A stretch of 64,000 bases of DNA, taken from NCBI RefSeq assembly GCF_016865525.2, contig NZ_CP075169.1:558337-622336 (forward strand), written 5' to 3'. This DNA comes from Sodalis ligni (lineage in GTDB: Bacteria; Pseudomonadota; Gammaproteobacteria; Enterobacterales; Enterobacteriaceae). The position numbers were made by a program, and so were the translations under genes. Under the pieces are notes generated by a model. That model had not been told where the DNA came from, did not search any database, and worked only from the letters and a program-made list of their open reading frames with translations. Below, piece after piece: positions 1-11,471 of this stretch (within the stretch, counting starts at the first letter, position 1; the number at the start of each line of letters is the position of its first letter).

Positions 1-467
1 TCCAGGATGGCGACTTTCCCTTTGCCGTTCAGGTTCTTGCCGAGGTATTGGCCGGCCAGAAAGCCCGCATCGTAGTTTTTGGAACCGACAAAAGAATCCA
101 GCGGGCCTTGTGCCTGGGCGTCGATGGCAACCACCACCGCACCGGCATTATGGGCGGAAAGCACCGCGGACTGAACGCCCACCGAATCCGCCGGGTTAAT
201 CAGCAGAATATCGATTTTCTTTTGCAGCATATCCTCCACGTCATTTATTTGTTTGGAGACATCATGACGGGCATCGGCCACATACACGGTTGCGCCAATA
301 TCCTTGCCGGCTTGATCCAATGCTGCTTTCATGGTGACGAAGTAAGGATTATTCATCTCCTGAAAAGACATGCCGATGGTTATTGGCTTCGCCATGAGGC
401 TCTGGCTAATAAAAGGCGTGAGTGCAATACAGCATACCGCAAATGTTTTTCTAATCGTAGACAACAT
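1..467 (-). CDS. Periplasmic sugar-binding protein of an ABC transporter (partial, N-terminal part)
   Basis: The gene runs off the left edge, leaving the first 155 codons. The start ATG at 467 has an AGGAG ribosome site about 8 nt upstream. Residues 1 to about 26 form a signal peptide ending in SLMA. The next segment (ITIGMSFQEMNNPYF) and the later DILLINPADS and FVGSKNYDAG are typical of RbsB-like periplasmic binding proteins (Peripla_BP_4 family), which deliver a sugar or polyol to a membrane permease. It is transcribed in the same direction as, and 276 bp downstream of, the kinase and dehydrogenase genes, so it probably imports their substrate. The substrate itself cannot be read from the sequence. 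Confidence 0.85.
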   Translation of the reverse strand, partial: MLSTIRKTFAVCCIALTPFISQSLMAKPITIGMSFQEMNNPYFVTMKAALDQAGKDIGATVYVADARHDVSKQINDVEDMLQKKIDILLINPADSVGVQSAVLSAHNAGAVVVAIDAQAQGPLDSFVGSKNYDAGFLAGQYLGKNLNGKGKVAIL

Positions 468-743
468 ATTATCTCTCCTGTAGGGTGTCGAGTTTTTATT
501 ATCAATATTTGTTGATCGATATTATTCTTGCGTATATGTATACGGGCCTGTCATTGCTGACAGACAAATGCTTTTCACATTGACAGTAATACGCTGCCGG
601 GAAATATTAATATGACAACGTGAACATGATGCTAACTAACATCACTACCGCGCATTGTGATTCAGTGCAAACATTTGACTTTGTCATATATTTAACAGCG
701 TTAAATAATACCGCTTTTAAAATGACCCGGCGGCTGTCCCGGC
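468..743 (-). promoter_or_regulatory. Intergenic region before the binding-protein gene, with an operator-like dyad at 612-627
   Basis: This is a 276-bp AT-rich gap between the kinase stop and the binding-protein start. The 16-mer ATGACAACGTGAACAT at 612-627 is nearly identical to two motifs upstream of the dehydrogenase (3444-3459 on the other strand, and 3554-3569). This suggests that the binding-protein gene has its own promoter under the same regulator. No clear terminator was seen after the kinase gene. Confidence 0.5.
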
Positions 744-2312
744 TTAGCTAGGGCAATCGGATAAAGACCGCTCATTGGCCAACATTCTTAACCGATGCAT
801 ATTCTCTTTTAAATTAAGATAAACCTCCCGGTATTGTTCAAAGAGCCGATCGTAATGGGCATGGCGCATCGCATCCGGCTGTGCCCGTTCTGCAAGCGTG
901 CTCCAGGTTTTGACAATATTCACGTCGCGAATCAATCCAACCCCCAATGCCGCCAGCAGCGCATCCCCCAGCGGCGCTTCCACCTCCTCTTTAAGCGTGA
1001 ATACCGGATAACCGGTCACATCGGCGATGATCTGCATCCACAGATCGGAACGCGCCGCCCCTCCCACGACGATCAGGCGCGGCTCCAGCCGCACGGCGCC
1101 TTTTTGTCCGCACTCCATATTATCCCGCAGGGCAAAGGCAATGCCCTCCAGCACGGCGCGATAAAGATGTCCTTTGGTATGAACCAGCGTCATGCCCAAA
1201 AAAGCACCCGAGGCAAAGGGATCCCACAGCGGACTGCGTTCCCCCATCAGATAAGGCAGGAATAAAATGCCTTCGCTGCCCGCTCCGACGCTAAGCGCCT
1301 GGCGCTCCAGTAATTGATGAACATCTACGCCGTGCGATTGCGCCGCGGCCTGCACCTCAGACTGGCAGAACGTATCGCGAAACCAGCTGACCGCCGCCCC
1401 GGCGGTTCCGGCCCCGCCGAAAATATAGTTATCGCGCCGGCTGTTAATGACATAGGGCATGGAAATCAGCCGGTTGGCGGCATCCACTTCAGGATTGATA
1501 TAGCCCCAGCACATGCCGGTGCCCATCATGGCCACATGATCTCCCGGCGCCACCACGCCTGCCGCCAGCGTCGCCACGGCGGCGTCGACCCCGCCTGCCA
1601 TCACCGGCGTTTCGGGCTGCAGCCCCAGTTCGGCGGCGACTGACGGCAACAGCTCGCCCACTACCGCGCTGCTGTCCACCAGCCGATCCGGCATGAAGCG
1701 GCGGGGTATACCCAGCATATCCAGCGCCGTATCGGACCAGCGGCGGGCGTCGATATCATACACGCCGCCGATATTCCCGGCGGAACAGTGATCCACCGCC
1801 ACCTGTCCGGTCAGTAAATAATTGACGTAGCTATTGGGTGGCAAAAATTGATGGATCTCCCGCCATATATCAGGGCAGTGCTGTTTGATCCAGAGCATTT
1901 TGGTGTAGCCATAATAGCTGTCCAGGCTATTGCCGGTAATACGAAACAGCTTTTCCGTATCCACATGCTCATTCACCCAGGCCACGGCATCCGCCGCACG
2001 GCGGTCCATCCAGATCAAACAGGGATATAGCGGCCGCATTTCTTTATTCACCGGAATACCGGCGCCGCCATACAGGCTGCTGACGCAAACCCCGCGGATT
2101 TCCTCCGGCGCCACCCCGGACGCCCGTACACAGGCGGCAATGGTTTGGCAAACGGCCTTGTACCACACATCCGGCCATTGTTCCGCCCACATGGGCTGCG
2201 GCTGGTCCACCTGATAACCGGCGGACGCCTGGCCCACGATCTTGCCGTCAAGACGCAATACGATGGCTTTGGTGCTTTGCGTCCCGATATCGACCCCAAT
2301 GACATAATCCAT
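744..2312 (-). CDS. FGGY-family carbohydrate kinase
   Basis: A cytoplasmic kinase expected to phosphorylate a sugar or polyol with ATP. The N terminus carries the ATPase-fold motif DIGTQSTK (residues 7-14). GGVDAAVATLAAG near residue 240 matches the FGGY catalytic-Asp segment, and VVGGAARSDLWMQI near 415 followed by EAPLGDALLAALG is the usual C-terminal FGGY region. The length of about 522 residues is normal for xylulokinase-like members. A GTG at 2315 precedes the ATG at 2312; GGAGG lies 5 nt before the ATG but only 2 nt before the GTG, so the ATG is preferred. The gene starts 17 bp after the dehydrogenase stop and is probably co-transcribed. The substrate is unknown; a tetritol or pentitol product of the neighbouring dehydrogenase is plausible. 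Confidence 0.88.
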   Translation of the reverse strand: MDYVIGVDIGTQSTKAIVLRLDGKIVGQASAGYQVDQPQPMWAEQWPDVWYKAVCQTIAACVRASGVAPEEIRGVCVSSLYGGAGIPVNKEMRPLYPCLIWMDRRAADAVAWVNEHVDTEKLFRITGNSLDSYYGYTKMLWIKQHCPDIWREIHQFLPPNSYVNYLLTGQVAVDHCSAGNIGGVYDIDARRWSDTALDMLGIPRRFMPDRLVDSSAVVGELLPSVAAELGLQPETPVMAGGVDAAVATLAAGVVAPGDHVAMMGTGMCWGYINPEVDAANRLISMPYVINSRRDNYIFGGAGTAGAAVSWFRDTFCQSEVQAAAQSHGVDVHQLLERQALSVGAGSEGILFLPYLMGERSPLWDPFASGAFLGMTLVHTKGHLYRAVLEGIAFALRDNMECGQKGAVRLEPRLIVVGGAARSDLWMQIIADVTGYPVFTLKEEVEAPLGDALLAALGVGLIRDVNIVKTWSTLAERAQPDAMRHAHYDRLFEQYREVYLNLKENMHRLRMLANERSLSDCPS

Positions 2313-2329
2313 CACCGCCTCCCGCCGTG

Positions 2330-3382
2330 CTAAGGATTGATGACCACTTTGATCGAGTCGGCCGAATCCGCCAGGGCGAAAGCGGTATCACACTCTTCAA
2401 TGGGATAGCTGTGGGTCACGATGCCTTCCGCGGTCACCAGGCCGCGTTCAAACAGATCGATGGCGATTTCATAACTGTATGGGCCGAGATGGGCGCCGCG
2501 GATATCCAGTTCTTTACGATCGCCGATAACCGACCAATCAACGGTGGTCTCTTTGCCAAATACGCTGAACTCCACAAAACGGCCCAGTTTGCGGATCATC
2601 TGCAGTCCCTGGGTCACGCCCACAGGCGCGCCGGTGGCTTCTATATAGACATCGCAGCCGTAGCCGTCGGTCATGCCTTTGACGATAGCGTCCACATCCT
2701 GTGTTTTCGGATTGAGCACCACATCGGCTCCCAACGACCTGGCCAGTTCCAGCCGTTCAGCAATGGCATCAATCACCACCAGTTTCTTTGGTGTTTTCAG
2801 CCGCGCCACCTGCACCATGCAAAGTCCCAGCGGGCCGGCGCCGGCCAGTACCACCACATCATCCAGTTGGATATCGGCCCGTTCCACGGTATGAATGGCG
2901 CAGGCCATAGGTTCGATCAACGCGGCATCTTTATGAGAAAGGCTTTCAGGGATTTTATGGATGATGGCCCGTTCAGAAAACCGCATGTATTCCGCCATGC
3001 CCCCTTCGGCGACCGTTTTTTGAAAACCGTAAATATCATGTTTTTCACACATCCAATACTTGCCGGATTTGCAATAACGGCATTCCCAGCACGGAACAAT
3101 TTGTTCGGCTAATATCCGGTCACCCGGTTTGATATGGAATTTTTCAGCGGCGCCTACGCCTAATTCCACCACGCGGCCATAAAATTCGTGCCCCGGCACC
3201 ACCGGCGTTTTCACCCACGGATCGTCGCCCCAGAACATTTGCGCGCCGCTTTTTGCTTTGCAATCTCCTGCGCAAATACCGCAGCCATCGACTTTTATTA
3301 CCACCTCTTTCGGACCGGGTTTTGGGGTGGGAATATGCTCAAATCTGTAGTCATGAGGGCCGTGACAGACGACTGCCTTCAT
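2330..3382 (-). CDS. Zinc-dependent medium-chain alcohol/polyol dehydrogenase
   Basis: A 350-residue NAD-type medium-chain dehydrogenase. Visible residues are catalytic-zinc ligands C37 (GICAGD) and H65-E66 (GHE), a structural-zinc lobe with C98, C101, C104 and C112, the Rossmann loop GAGPLG at 181-186, and D205 after the second strand, which favours NAD over NADP. Overall character resembles sorbitol/threonine-type and erythritol/L-threitol-type dehydrogenases. The neighbouring FGGY kinase and sugar-binding protein support polyol oxidation followed by phosphorylation. The ATG at 3382 has no good ribosome site; a five-codon mini-ORF with a strong site ends in the same frame just upstream (3386-3403), so translation may start by reinitiation. 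Confidence 0.88.
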   Translation of the reverse strand: MKAVVCHGPHDYRFEHIPTPKPGPKEVVIKVDGCGICAGDCKAKSGAQMFWGDDPWVKTPVVPGHEFYGRVVELGVGAAEKFHIKPGDRILAEQIVPCWECRYCKSGKYWMCEKHDIYGFQKTVAEGGMAEYMRFSERAIIHKIPESLSHKDAALIEPMACAIHTVERADIQLDDVVVLAGAGPLGLCMVQVARLKTPKKLVVIDAIAERLELARSLGADVVLNPKTQDVDAIVKGMTDGYGCDVYIEATGAPVGVTQGLQMIRKLGRFVEFSVFGKETTVDWSVIGDRKELDIRGAHLGPYSYEIAIDLFERGLVTAEGIVTHSYPIEECDTAFALADSADSIKVVINP

Positions 3383-3385
3383 AGA

Positions 3386-3403
3386 TTACGGTAATTGGCT
3401 CAT
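3386..3403 (-). other. Mini-ORF (5 codons) just upstream of, and in frame with, the dehydrogenase
   Basis: ATG AGC CAA TTA CCG TAA on the minus strand, preceded by GGAG at the ideal 6-nt spacing. Its TAA is followed by one codon and then the dehydrogenase ATG in the same frame. It may be a short leader that feeds reinitiation, or the original N terminus cut off by a nonsense mutation. Confidence 0.45.
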
Positions 3404-3443
3404 TTTCAGCTCCATGTTAGCTATTTTTAAATAATAATAGAAA

Positions 3444-3569
3444 ATGTTGACGTTATCATTTTTTAACTAAAAACACATTATCGAGAAAAATACATCATTT
3501 TATGGTAACGAAAACGACGGATACGGTAAGGATCTGCTGGTGTTATTTGCTTAATGACAACGTTAACAT
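3444..3569 (-). promoter_or_regulatory. Two operator-like dyads upstream of the polyol operon
   Basis: ATGTTGACGTTATCAT at 3444-3459 and ATGACAACGTTAACAT at 3554-3569 are versions of one palindromic consensus, TGAYAACGTNAACAT. A third copy is at 612-627. Their position upstream of the dehydrogenase start and before the binding-protein gene fits a common repressor or activator of the DeoR, SorC or LacI type. The regulator gene is not in the window. A separate short inverted repeat GTGAGTCAACTCAC is at 3603-3616. Confidence 0.55.
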
Positions 3570-3696
3570 TTCGAGATGATAGTAGTTTGGAATGAGAATA
3601 AAGTGAGTCAACTCACAAAATGTTAATGTTTAATCATATGGGGGAGGTTTTGTTATGATTTTGTGATGCCGCGATAAGGTTGCAAAATGGAAAAAC

Positions 3697-3724
3697 GAAA
3701 CTTCCCTTTGGAAAAAAAGTCTGA
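3697..3724 (+). promoter_or_regulatory. Sigma-E-like promoter of fkpA
   Basis: GAAACTT at 3697-3703 and GTCTGA at 3719-3724 are separated by exactly 15 nt, matching the extracytoplasmic-stress sigma-E pattern (GGAACTT, N15-16, GTCTRA). Sigma-E control of fkpA is established in E. coli. The transcribed leader holds a small hairpin, CCCGA/TCGGG, at 3731-3744. Confidence 0.7.
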
Positions 3725-3839
3725 GAAAGACCCGATTAGTCGGGATAGAGATTGTGTTGTGTTTACGCTCACAGCTATAGTATCGGCTTAACTTAGTCAT
3801 AAAACTTGGGAAGAGATAGCCCAGGCTATGGAGAAATGG

Positions 3840-4754
3840 ATGAAATCACTGTTTAAAGTCACGCTGCTGGCCGCCACAATGGCGTTTGCGCTCAATACCG
3901 TTCATGTGCTGGCCGCGGATACCGCAGCAGCAGCCCCTGCGGCTAATGCGGATGCTCCTGCCGCAGCGCCGGCCGCCAATGCCGATGCTCCCGCCGCCGC
4001 GGGCACCACGGCGGCTCCCGCAGCCGCCCCGGCCAACGCCGTCTCGGACAAATTCAAAAGCAGCGAAGAACAGGCGGCTTATGCGCTGGGGGCGTCTTTG
4101 GGACGCTATATGGATAACTCCCTCAAGGAGCAGGAAAAGCTTGGCATTAAGCTTGATAAAGACCAGTTAATCGCCGGTGTCCAGGATGCCTTCGCCAATA
4201 AGAGCAAGCTGACGGATGAAGAGATTGAAGCCACTCTCCAGGGATTTGAAGCCCGCGTGAAAGAAGCAGCGCAGGCTAAAATGGAGCAGGAAGCCAAAGA
4301 TAACGCCGACAAGGGCGATAAATACCGCGCCGATTTCGCCAAACAAAAAGGCGTGAAGAAAACCCCGGGCGGCGTACTGTATAAAGTCGAAAAAGTCGGC
4401 ACCGGCAAAGCCCCAACCAACACCGATACCGTGGTGGTGAACTATAAAGGCACGCTGGTTGACGGCACGGAATTCGATAACTCCTACAAACGCGGCGAAC
4501 CGCTGTCGTTCCGTCTTGACGGCGTAATACCCGGCTGGACCGAAGGTCTGAAAGAAGTGCGCAAGGGCGGCAAGATTGAACTGGTCATCCCGCCGGAACA
4601 AGCGTACGGAAAAACCGGCGTACCGGGCATTCCCGCCAATTCCACCCTGATTTTCGAGGTTGAATTGCTGGACATCAAACCGGCGGCCAAAACACCTGAC
4701 GAAGGGAAACCGTCGGCAGATCAGCCGGCAGCCGGGGCTGAAACGGGCAAATAA
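3840..4754 (+). CDS. fkpA: FKBP-type peptidyl-prolyl cis-trans isomerase FkpA (periplasmic)
   Basis: A periplasmic chaperone and prolyl isomerase that assists folding of envelope proteins. The start at 3840 (MKSLFKVTLL) matches E. coli FkpA and has GGAG 6 nt upstream; an in-frame ATG at 3828 overlaps that ribosome site and is less likely. A signal peptide ends near residue 25 (HVLA). The N-terminal dimerisation domain (SSEEQAAYALGASLGRYM onward) is followed by the FKBP domain with DTVVVNYKGTL, GEPLSFRL and VIPGWTEGL. At 304 residues it exceeds the E. coli protein (270): an Ala/Pro-rich linker with a tandem APAANADAP unit lies between the signal peptide and the first domain, and the C-terminal tail is also longer. 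Confidence 0.95.
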   Translation: MKSLFKVTLLAATMAFALNTVHVLAADTAAAAPAANADAPAAAPAANADAPAAAGTTAAPAAAPANAVSDKFKSSEEQAAYALGASLGRYMDNSLKEQEKLGIKLDKDQLIAGVQDAFANKSKLTDEEIEATLQGFEARVKEAAQAKMEQEAKDNADKGDKYRADFAKQKGVKKTPGGVLYKVEKVGTGKAPTNTDTVVVNYKGTLVDGTEFDNSYKRGEPLSFRLDGVIPGWTEGLKEVRKGGKIELVIPPEQAYGKTGVPGIPANSTLIFEVELLDIKPAAKTPDEGKPSADQPAAGAETGK

Positions 4755-4831
4755 GCTCCTGTCCCAGGTCGCCGCGGCGTGTTGATTCTTTAACATTCCG
4801 TCCCGGCCTGGCGGATTGCCGACACGCAAAG

Positions 4832-4867
4832 GCGGTGTTCTTCCGGCAAGGAGAACGCCGCTTTTTT
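4832..4867 (+). terminator. Rho-independent terminator after fkpA
   Basis: The arms GCGGTGTTCT and AGAACGCCGC form a 10-bp stem (one G-T pair) followed by a run of six T. Confidence 0.8.
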
Positions 4868-5127
4868 GTAACATTGCCATGGGGATACGTAAGGTCGGGA
4901 CGAGGGTTACGCCTTGGCGGGAGTGAACCTTGTCTCGGTTCGCCGGCTGAAAATCCCGTGAAATTCTTAAAAAAGGTATTACCGGTCATGAAGTTGCAAA
5001 AAATCTGTCCAAACACAAGGACAGCGTTTTACGGTATTTGCTAGACTAGCGGCCAGTAAATTTTTTATACAGCCGAGTCTGCCCCCCGATTGCGCGACAG
5101 GCTCTCTATAACGGGTGGTGTCTGCAC
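4868..5127 (+). promoter_or_regulatory. fkpA-yheO intergenic region with a candidate yheO promoter at 5018-5047
   Basis: AGGACA at 5018-5023, an 18-nt spacer and an extended -10 element TGCTAGACT (TAGACT at 5042-5047) make a plausible sigma-70 promoter about 80 nt before yheO. Nothing else recognisable was seen in this gap. Confidence 0.4.
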
Positions 5128-5850
5128 ATGTCTACTTCTCTTCCGATCCCAGATTTTACCGAACTGGATGTTTTGGACGAACGGCCATTCAGTCAGGTAG
5201 ATCACGAAATCCTCGCCTCCTACGAAGCCGTTGTCGACGGGCTGGCCATGTTAATCGGCGAACATTGCGAAATTGTCCTGCATTCGCTGGAGGATCTGAA
5301 AAGTTCCGCCATACGCATTGCCAACGGCGAACATACCGGGCGCAAAATCGGATCGCCCATTTCCGATTTGGCGCTGCGCATGCTCCACGATATGGCCGGT
5401 GAGGACAGCAGCGTATCCAAAGCCTACTTTACCCGGGCTAAAAACGGCGTCTTGATGAAATCAGTCACCATTGCCATTCGCAACCGCGAGCAGCGGGTTA
5501 TCGGTTTGCTGTGCATCAATATGAATCTTGACGTGCCGTTTTCGCAAATTATGCAAACCTTTATCCCCCCTGAGACGCAGGAGAACGCCACCTCCGTCAA
5601 TTTCGCCTCGTCGGTGGACGATTTGGTGGCGCAGGCCCTGGAATTCACCATCGAAGAGGTGAACGCCGATCGCGGCGTGTCCAACAACGCCAAGAATCGC
5701 CAGATTGTTTTGAATCTCTATGAAAAAGGCATTTTCGATATCAAAGACGCCATCAATCAGGTAGCGGATCGGCTGAATATCTCCAAACACACGGTTTATC
5801 TCTATATCCGCCAGTTCAAAAGCGGCGATTTCCTGGGTTTGGACCGGTGA
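5128..5850 (+). CDS. yheO: YheO-family transcriptional regulator
   Basis: A 240-residue cytoplasmic protein with an N-terminal YheO/PAS-like domain (about residues 20-135, including [20 protein letters not shown] and [13 protein letters not shown]) and a C-terminal helix-turn-helix (about 185-235, [20 protein letters not shown]). The DauR/YheO family regulates small-molecule metabolism; the target of this member is not established. The stop codon overlaps the GTG start of tusD (GTGA), so the two are translationally coupled, as in other enteric bacteria. Confidence 0.9.
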   Translation: MSTSLPIPDFTELDVLDERPFSQVDHEILASYEAVVDGLAMLIGEHCEIVLHSLEDLKSSAIRIANGEHTGRKIGSPISDLALRMLHDMAGEDSSVSKAYFTRAKNGVLMKSVTIAIRNREQRVIGLLCINMNLDVPFSQIMQTFIPPETQENATSVNFASSVDDLVAQALEFTIEEVNADRGVSNNAKNRQIVLNLYEKGIFDIKDAINQVADRLNISKHTVYLYIRQFKSGDFLGLDR

Positions 5851-6239
5851 GCCTGGAATATTGCCTGATGGTGTCCGGTCCTGCGTACGGTACCCAGCAG
5901 TCCGCCAGCGCCCTGCAGTTTGCCCGGGCGCTGCTGGCGGCGGGACACCGGATTGGCACGGTTTTTTTTTATCAGGACGGCGTGCTTAATGCCAATATCT
6001 ATACCTCCCCCGCCGGCGACGAGGCGGATCTGGTCCGCGCATGGCGGCAGTTTGGCCAGGAACACGGCGTGGCCCTGGAGGTCTGCGTCGCCGCCGCCCT
6101 GCGCCGCGGTATTGTCGATGAACGGGAAGCCGAACAGTTGAATTTGCCCGGAAATAATCTGCAGCCGGGATTCGTCCTGAGCGGCTTGGGGGCGCTGGCG
6201 CAAGCGGTTGCCCACTGCGATCGCTTCATTCAGTTTTAG
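5847..6239 (+). CDS. tusD: Sulfur-transfer protein TusD
   Basis: A subunit of the TusBCD complex, which relays persulfide sulfur from TusA to TusE for 2-thiolation of the wobble uridine (mnm5s2U) in tRNAs for Lys, Glu and Gln. The 130-residue length fits the family (E. coli 128). C80 in [13 protein letters not shown] corresponds to the sulfur-carrying cysteine of E. coli TusD. The GTG start at 5847 overlaps the yheO stop by 4 nt. Confidence 0.95.
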   Translation: MSLEYCLMVSGPAYGTQQSASALQFARALLAAGHRIGTVFFYQDGVLNANIYTSPAGDEADLVRAWRQFGQEHGVALEVCVAAALRRGIVDEREAEQLNLPGNNLQPGFVLSGLGALAQAVAHCDRFIQF

Positions 6240-6248
6240 GGTGCCGCC

Positions 6249-6608
6249 ATGAAACGCCTCGCTTTTGTTTTCACCCACGGCCCCCATGGCAGCGCCTGCG
6301 GACGTGAAGGACTCGATGCCCTGCTGGCCGCTTCCTCCGTCTGCGAAGGTATCGGCGTTTTTTTCATTGCCGATGGCGTGTTGCTGCTATTGCCGGGACA
6401 ACGACCGGCGGACATTCTGGCCCGCGATTTTATCGCCACCTTCGGCGTACTGCCGATTTACGACGTCGACCGCTTTTATATCTGTGGGGAGTCGCTGGCT
6501 GAACGCGGACTGGACGCGGGGCAACAATGGGTGCTCAAGACCGAAATCCTGCCGGCGGCGGATTGGCGGCAGCGGTTGTCCGAATTTGATATTGTGCTGA
6601 CCTTCTAA
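6249..6608 (+). CDS. tusC: Sulfur-transfer protein TusC
   Basis: The 119-residue DsrF-like subunit of TusBCD, identical in length to E. coli TusC. It opens with [20 protein letters not shown], the typical DsrE/F fold N terminus. It lies 9 bp after tusD and 16 bp before tusB in one operon and is structural, with no sulfur-carrying cysteine known for this subunit. Confidence 0.93.
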   Translation: MKRLAFVFTHGPHGSACGREGLDALLAASSVCEGIGVFFIADGVLLLLPGQRPADILARDFIATFGVLPIYDVDRFYICGESLAERGLDAGQQWVLKTEILPAADWRQRLSEFDIVLTF

Positions 6609-6624
6609 GCTTCCGGAATCCACG

Positions 6625-6912
6625 ATGCTCTATACCTTAAGCCGTTCCCCCTACGCCTCCGATCTGGCCTCGCTGTTGCTCACCGCCCGTGCCGGGGACG
6701 ATTTGCTCCTGCTGCAGGACGGCGTCATCGCCGGGCTGGCGGGCACGCCGGCGCTGGAAAAACTACTCGCCGCGCCGTTGGGGCTGTATGCGCTGGATGT
6801 GGATGTGGCCGCCCGTGGATTGGCTGCTCATTTTTCAGACAAAATTGCCGTTATCGGCTATAATGATTTCGTCTCCCTCACGGTAAAACAGCCGCAGCAA
6901 ATGGCATGGTAA
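6625..6912 (+). CDS. tusB: Sulfur-transfer protein TusB
   Basis: The 95-residue DsrH-like subunit (same length as in E. coli) that completes the TusBCD hexamer. It begins MLYTLSRSPY and carries the LLLLQDGVIAGL segment typical of the family. It is the last gene of the yheO-tusDCB unit; the rpsL promoter lies directly downstream. Confidence 0.93.
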   Translation: MLYTLSRSPYASDLASLLLTARAGDDLLLLQDGVIAGLAGTPALEKLLAAPLGLYALDVDVAARGLAAHFSDKIAVIGYNDFVSLTVKQPQQMAW

Positions 6913-6933
6913 GCAGGGTTTATTGTATATTTC

Positions 6934-6962
6934 TTGACACCTTTACCCGCGAGCCATAAAAT
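6934..6962 (+). promoter_or_regulatory. Sigma-70 promoter of the str operon
   Basis: A perfect -35 TTGACA at 6934-6939, a 17-nt spacer and TAAAAT at 6957-6962, about 80 nt before rpsL. The position matches the E. coli str promoter. Confidence 0.85.
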
Positions 6963-7044
6963 TCTGCGTCCTCGTACTCTGCCTTGCGGCAAAACGAGGT
7001 GATTTATTACGTGTTTACGAAGCAAAAACCAGGAGCTTTATTGA

Positions 7045-7419
<375 letters not shown>

Positions 7420-7498
7420 TGGTTCTCCGTTAAGTAAGGCCAAACATTTTATTATTAATGTCAAAGAACTCATTGAGTTTTGGACAATCCTGAATTAA

Positions 7499-7984
<486 letters not shown>

Positions 7985-8007
7985 CCGCCTCGCAGTAGTT
8001 ATGCTAA

Positions 8008-8041
8008 CCAAGCGGGCGGGATAAAAAGTTCGCCCGCTTGG
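8008..8041 (+). terminator. Strong hairpin between rpsG and fusA
   Basis: CCAAGCGGGCG at 8008-8018 pairs perfectly with CGCCCGCTTGG at 8031-8041 (11 bp, 12-nt loop). No T tract follows, so it is more likely an mRNA stability or processing element than a full terminator. Confidence 0.6.
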
Positions 8042-8080
8042 GCTAGCTCGAATAGAACGCCCCAGTAATCGAGGATACAA

Positions 8081-10186
8081 ATGGCTCGTATAACACCTAT
8101 TGCACGCTACCGTAATATCGGTATCAGTGCACACATCGACGCCGGTAAAACCACCACCACGGAACGCATTCTGTTCTATACCGGTGTAAACCATAAAATC
8201 GGTGAAGTCCATGACGGCGCCGCTACTATGGACTGGATGGAACAAGAGCAAGAGCGCGGGATCACCATTACTTCCGCTGCGACCACCTGTTTCTGGTCCG
8301 GTATGGCCAAGCAGTTTGATGCCCACCGCATCAACATCATCGACACCCCGGGGCACGTTGACTTCACTATCGAAGTTGAACGTTCCATGCGTGTCCTTGA
8401 CGGCGCGGTGATGGTCTACTGTGCGGTAGGCGGTGTGCAACCACAGTCTGAAACCGTATGGCGCCAGGCGAACAAATACAAAGTTCCGCGCATTGCGTTC
8501 GTTAATAAAATGGACCGCATGGGCGCGAACTACCTGCGTGTTGTTGATCAGTTGAAAACCCGTCTCGCCGCTAACCCGGTGCCGATTCAACTGGCCATCG
8601 GCGCGGAAGAAAAATTCACCGGCGTTGTCGACCTGGTGAAAATGAAAGCCATCAACTGGAGCGAAGCCGACCAGGGCATCACCTTCAATTATGAAGAGAT
8701 TCCGGCGGATCTGGTTGATTTGGCCCATACCTGGCACCAGCACCTGGTTGAGTCCGCAGCGGAAGCCAACGAAGAGCTGATGGACAAATACCTCGGCGGC
8801 GAAGAGCTGACTGAAGAAGAAATCAAGCACGGCCTGCGCCAGCGCGTGCTGAACAACGAAATCATCCTGGTAACCTGCGGTTCTGCGTTCAAGAACAAGG
8901 GCGTACAGGCGATGCTGGATGCGGTTATCGAATATCTGCCCGCGCCCACCGATGTTCAGGCCATCAACGGCGTGCTGGAAGACGGCGAAACCCATGCAGA
9001 ACGCCATTCCAGCGATGCAGAACCGTTCTCGGCGCTGGCGTTTAAAATCGCCACCGACCCGTTTGTGGGTAACCTGACTTTCTTCCGCGTGTATTCCGGC
9101 GTGGTTAATTCCGGCGATACCGTGCTGAACTCCGTTAAAGACAAACGCGAACGTTTCGGCCGTATCGTGCAGATGCACGCCAACAAACGTGAAGAAATCA
9201 AAGAAGTGCGCGCGGGCGACATCGCCGCGGCCATCGGTTTGAAAGATGTTACCACCGGCGATACCCTGTGCGATCAAAGCGCGCCGATTATCCTGGAGCG
9301 TATGGAGTTTCCGGAACCGGTTATCTCCGTTGCCGTTGAACCGAAAACCAAAGCCGACCAGGAAAAAATGGGTCTGGCATTGGGGCGTCTGGCGCAGGAA
9401 GACCCGTCTTTCCGCGTATGGACCGATGAAGAATCCGGTCAGACCATCATCGCCGGTATGGGCGAGCTGCATCTTGAAATTCTCGTTGACCGCATGCGTC
9501 GCGAATTCAATGTTGAAGCTAACGTCGGCAAACCGCAGGTGGCTTACCGTGAAACAATCCGCAATACTGTAGAACAAGAAGGCAAGTTTGTTCGTCAGTC
9601 CGGCGGTCGTGGCCAGTTCGGTCATATCTGGCTGCGTATCGAACCGATGGAGCCCGGTGGTAAAGGCTACGAATTCCTTAATGAAATCGTCGGCGGCGTT
9701 GTTCCGAAAGAATACGTCCCCGCGGTGGATAAAGGCGTGCAGGAGCAGCTGAAGAACGGCGTTTTGGCCGGCTATCCGATTGTGGATGTCCGTGTCGCGG
9801 CTTTCGATGGTTCTTACCACGAAGTCGACTCCTCGGAAATGGCGTTTAAGATTGCCGCTTCAATGGCGTTTAAAGAAGGCTTCATGAAAGCCAAACCGGT
9901 TCTGCTGGAACCTATCATGAAAGTCGAAGTTGAAACGCCTGAAGACTATATGGGTGACGTGATCGGTGACCTGAACCGTCGTCGCGGTATGATCGACGGC
10001 ATGGAAGATACTGCGACCGGCAAAACGGTTCGTGCGCAGGTCCCCTTGTCTGAAATGTTTGGTTATGCTACAGATCTGCGTTCACAGACTCAGGGCCGTG
10101 CTTCTTACTCCATGGAGTTCCTGAAGTACAATGAGGCACCGAACAACGTTGCTCAGGCCATTATCGAAGCCCGTAAAGCTAAATAA
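8081..10186 (+). CDS. fusA: Elongation factor G
   Basis: The 701-residue translocation GTPase (E. coli 704). The G-domain motifs are present: AHIDAGKTT near residue 17, DTPGHVDF near 88 and NKMD near 142, followed by domains II-V (for example [12 protein letters not shown] and the RRG-containing loop near 640). It moves tRNA and mRNA through the ribosome and, with RRF, recycles ribosomes. It lies between rpsG and tuf in the usual str-operon order. Confidence 0.98.
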   Translation: MARITPIARYRNIGISAHIDAGKTTTTERILFYTGVNHKIGEVHDGAATMDWMEQEQERGITITSAATTCFWSGMAKQFDAHRINIIDTPGHVDFTIEVERSMRVLDGAVMVYCAVGGVQPQSETVWRQANKYKVPRIAFVNKMDRMGANYLRVVDQLKTRLAANPVPIQLAIGAEEKFTGVVDLVKMKAINWSEADQGITFNYEEIPADLVDLAHTWHQHLVESAAEANEELMDKYLGGEELTEEEIKHGLRQRVLNNEIILVTCGSAFKNKGVQAMLDAVIEYLPAPTDVQAINGVLEDGETHAERHSSDAEPFSALAFKIATDPFVGNLTFFRVYSGVVNSGDTVLNSVKDKRERFGRIVQMHANKREEIKEVRAGDIAAAIGLKDVTTGDTLCDQSAPIILERMEFPEPVISVAVEPKTKADQEKMGLALGRLAQEDPSFRVWTDEESGQTIIAGMGELHLEILVDRMRREFNVEANVGKPQVAYRETIRNTVEQEGKFVRQSGGRGQFGHIWLRIEPMEPGGKGYEFLNEIVGGVVPKEYVPAVDKGVQEQLKNGVLAGYPIVDVRVAAFDGSYHEVDSSEMAFKIAASMAFKEGFMKAKPVLLEPIMKVEVETPEDYMGDVIGDLNRRRGMIDGMEDTATGKTVRAQVPLSEMFGYATDLRSQTQGRASYSMEFLKYNEAPNNVAQAIIEARKAK

Positions 10187-10226
10187 GTTTTAGGGTTTAA
10201 AATTATTATCCCGTGCTCTCGCTTAA

Positions 10227-11441
<1,215 letters not shown>

Positions 11442-11471
11442 GACTCCCATCTTCCTGGAGTCTGGCAAAGA

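Noticed and set aside
48..515. A plus-strand ORF of 155 codons over the binding-protein gene
   Set aside because: The opposite strand has a signal peptide, a ribosome site and clear RbsB-like sequence; this frame has none.
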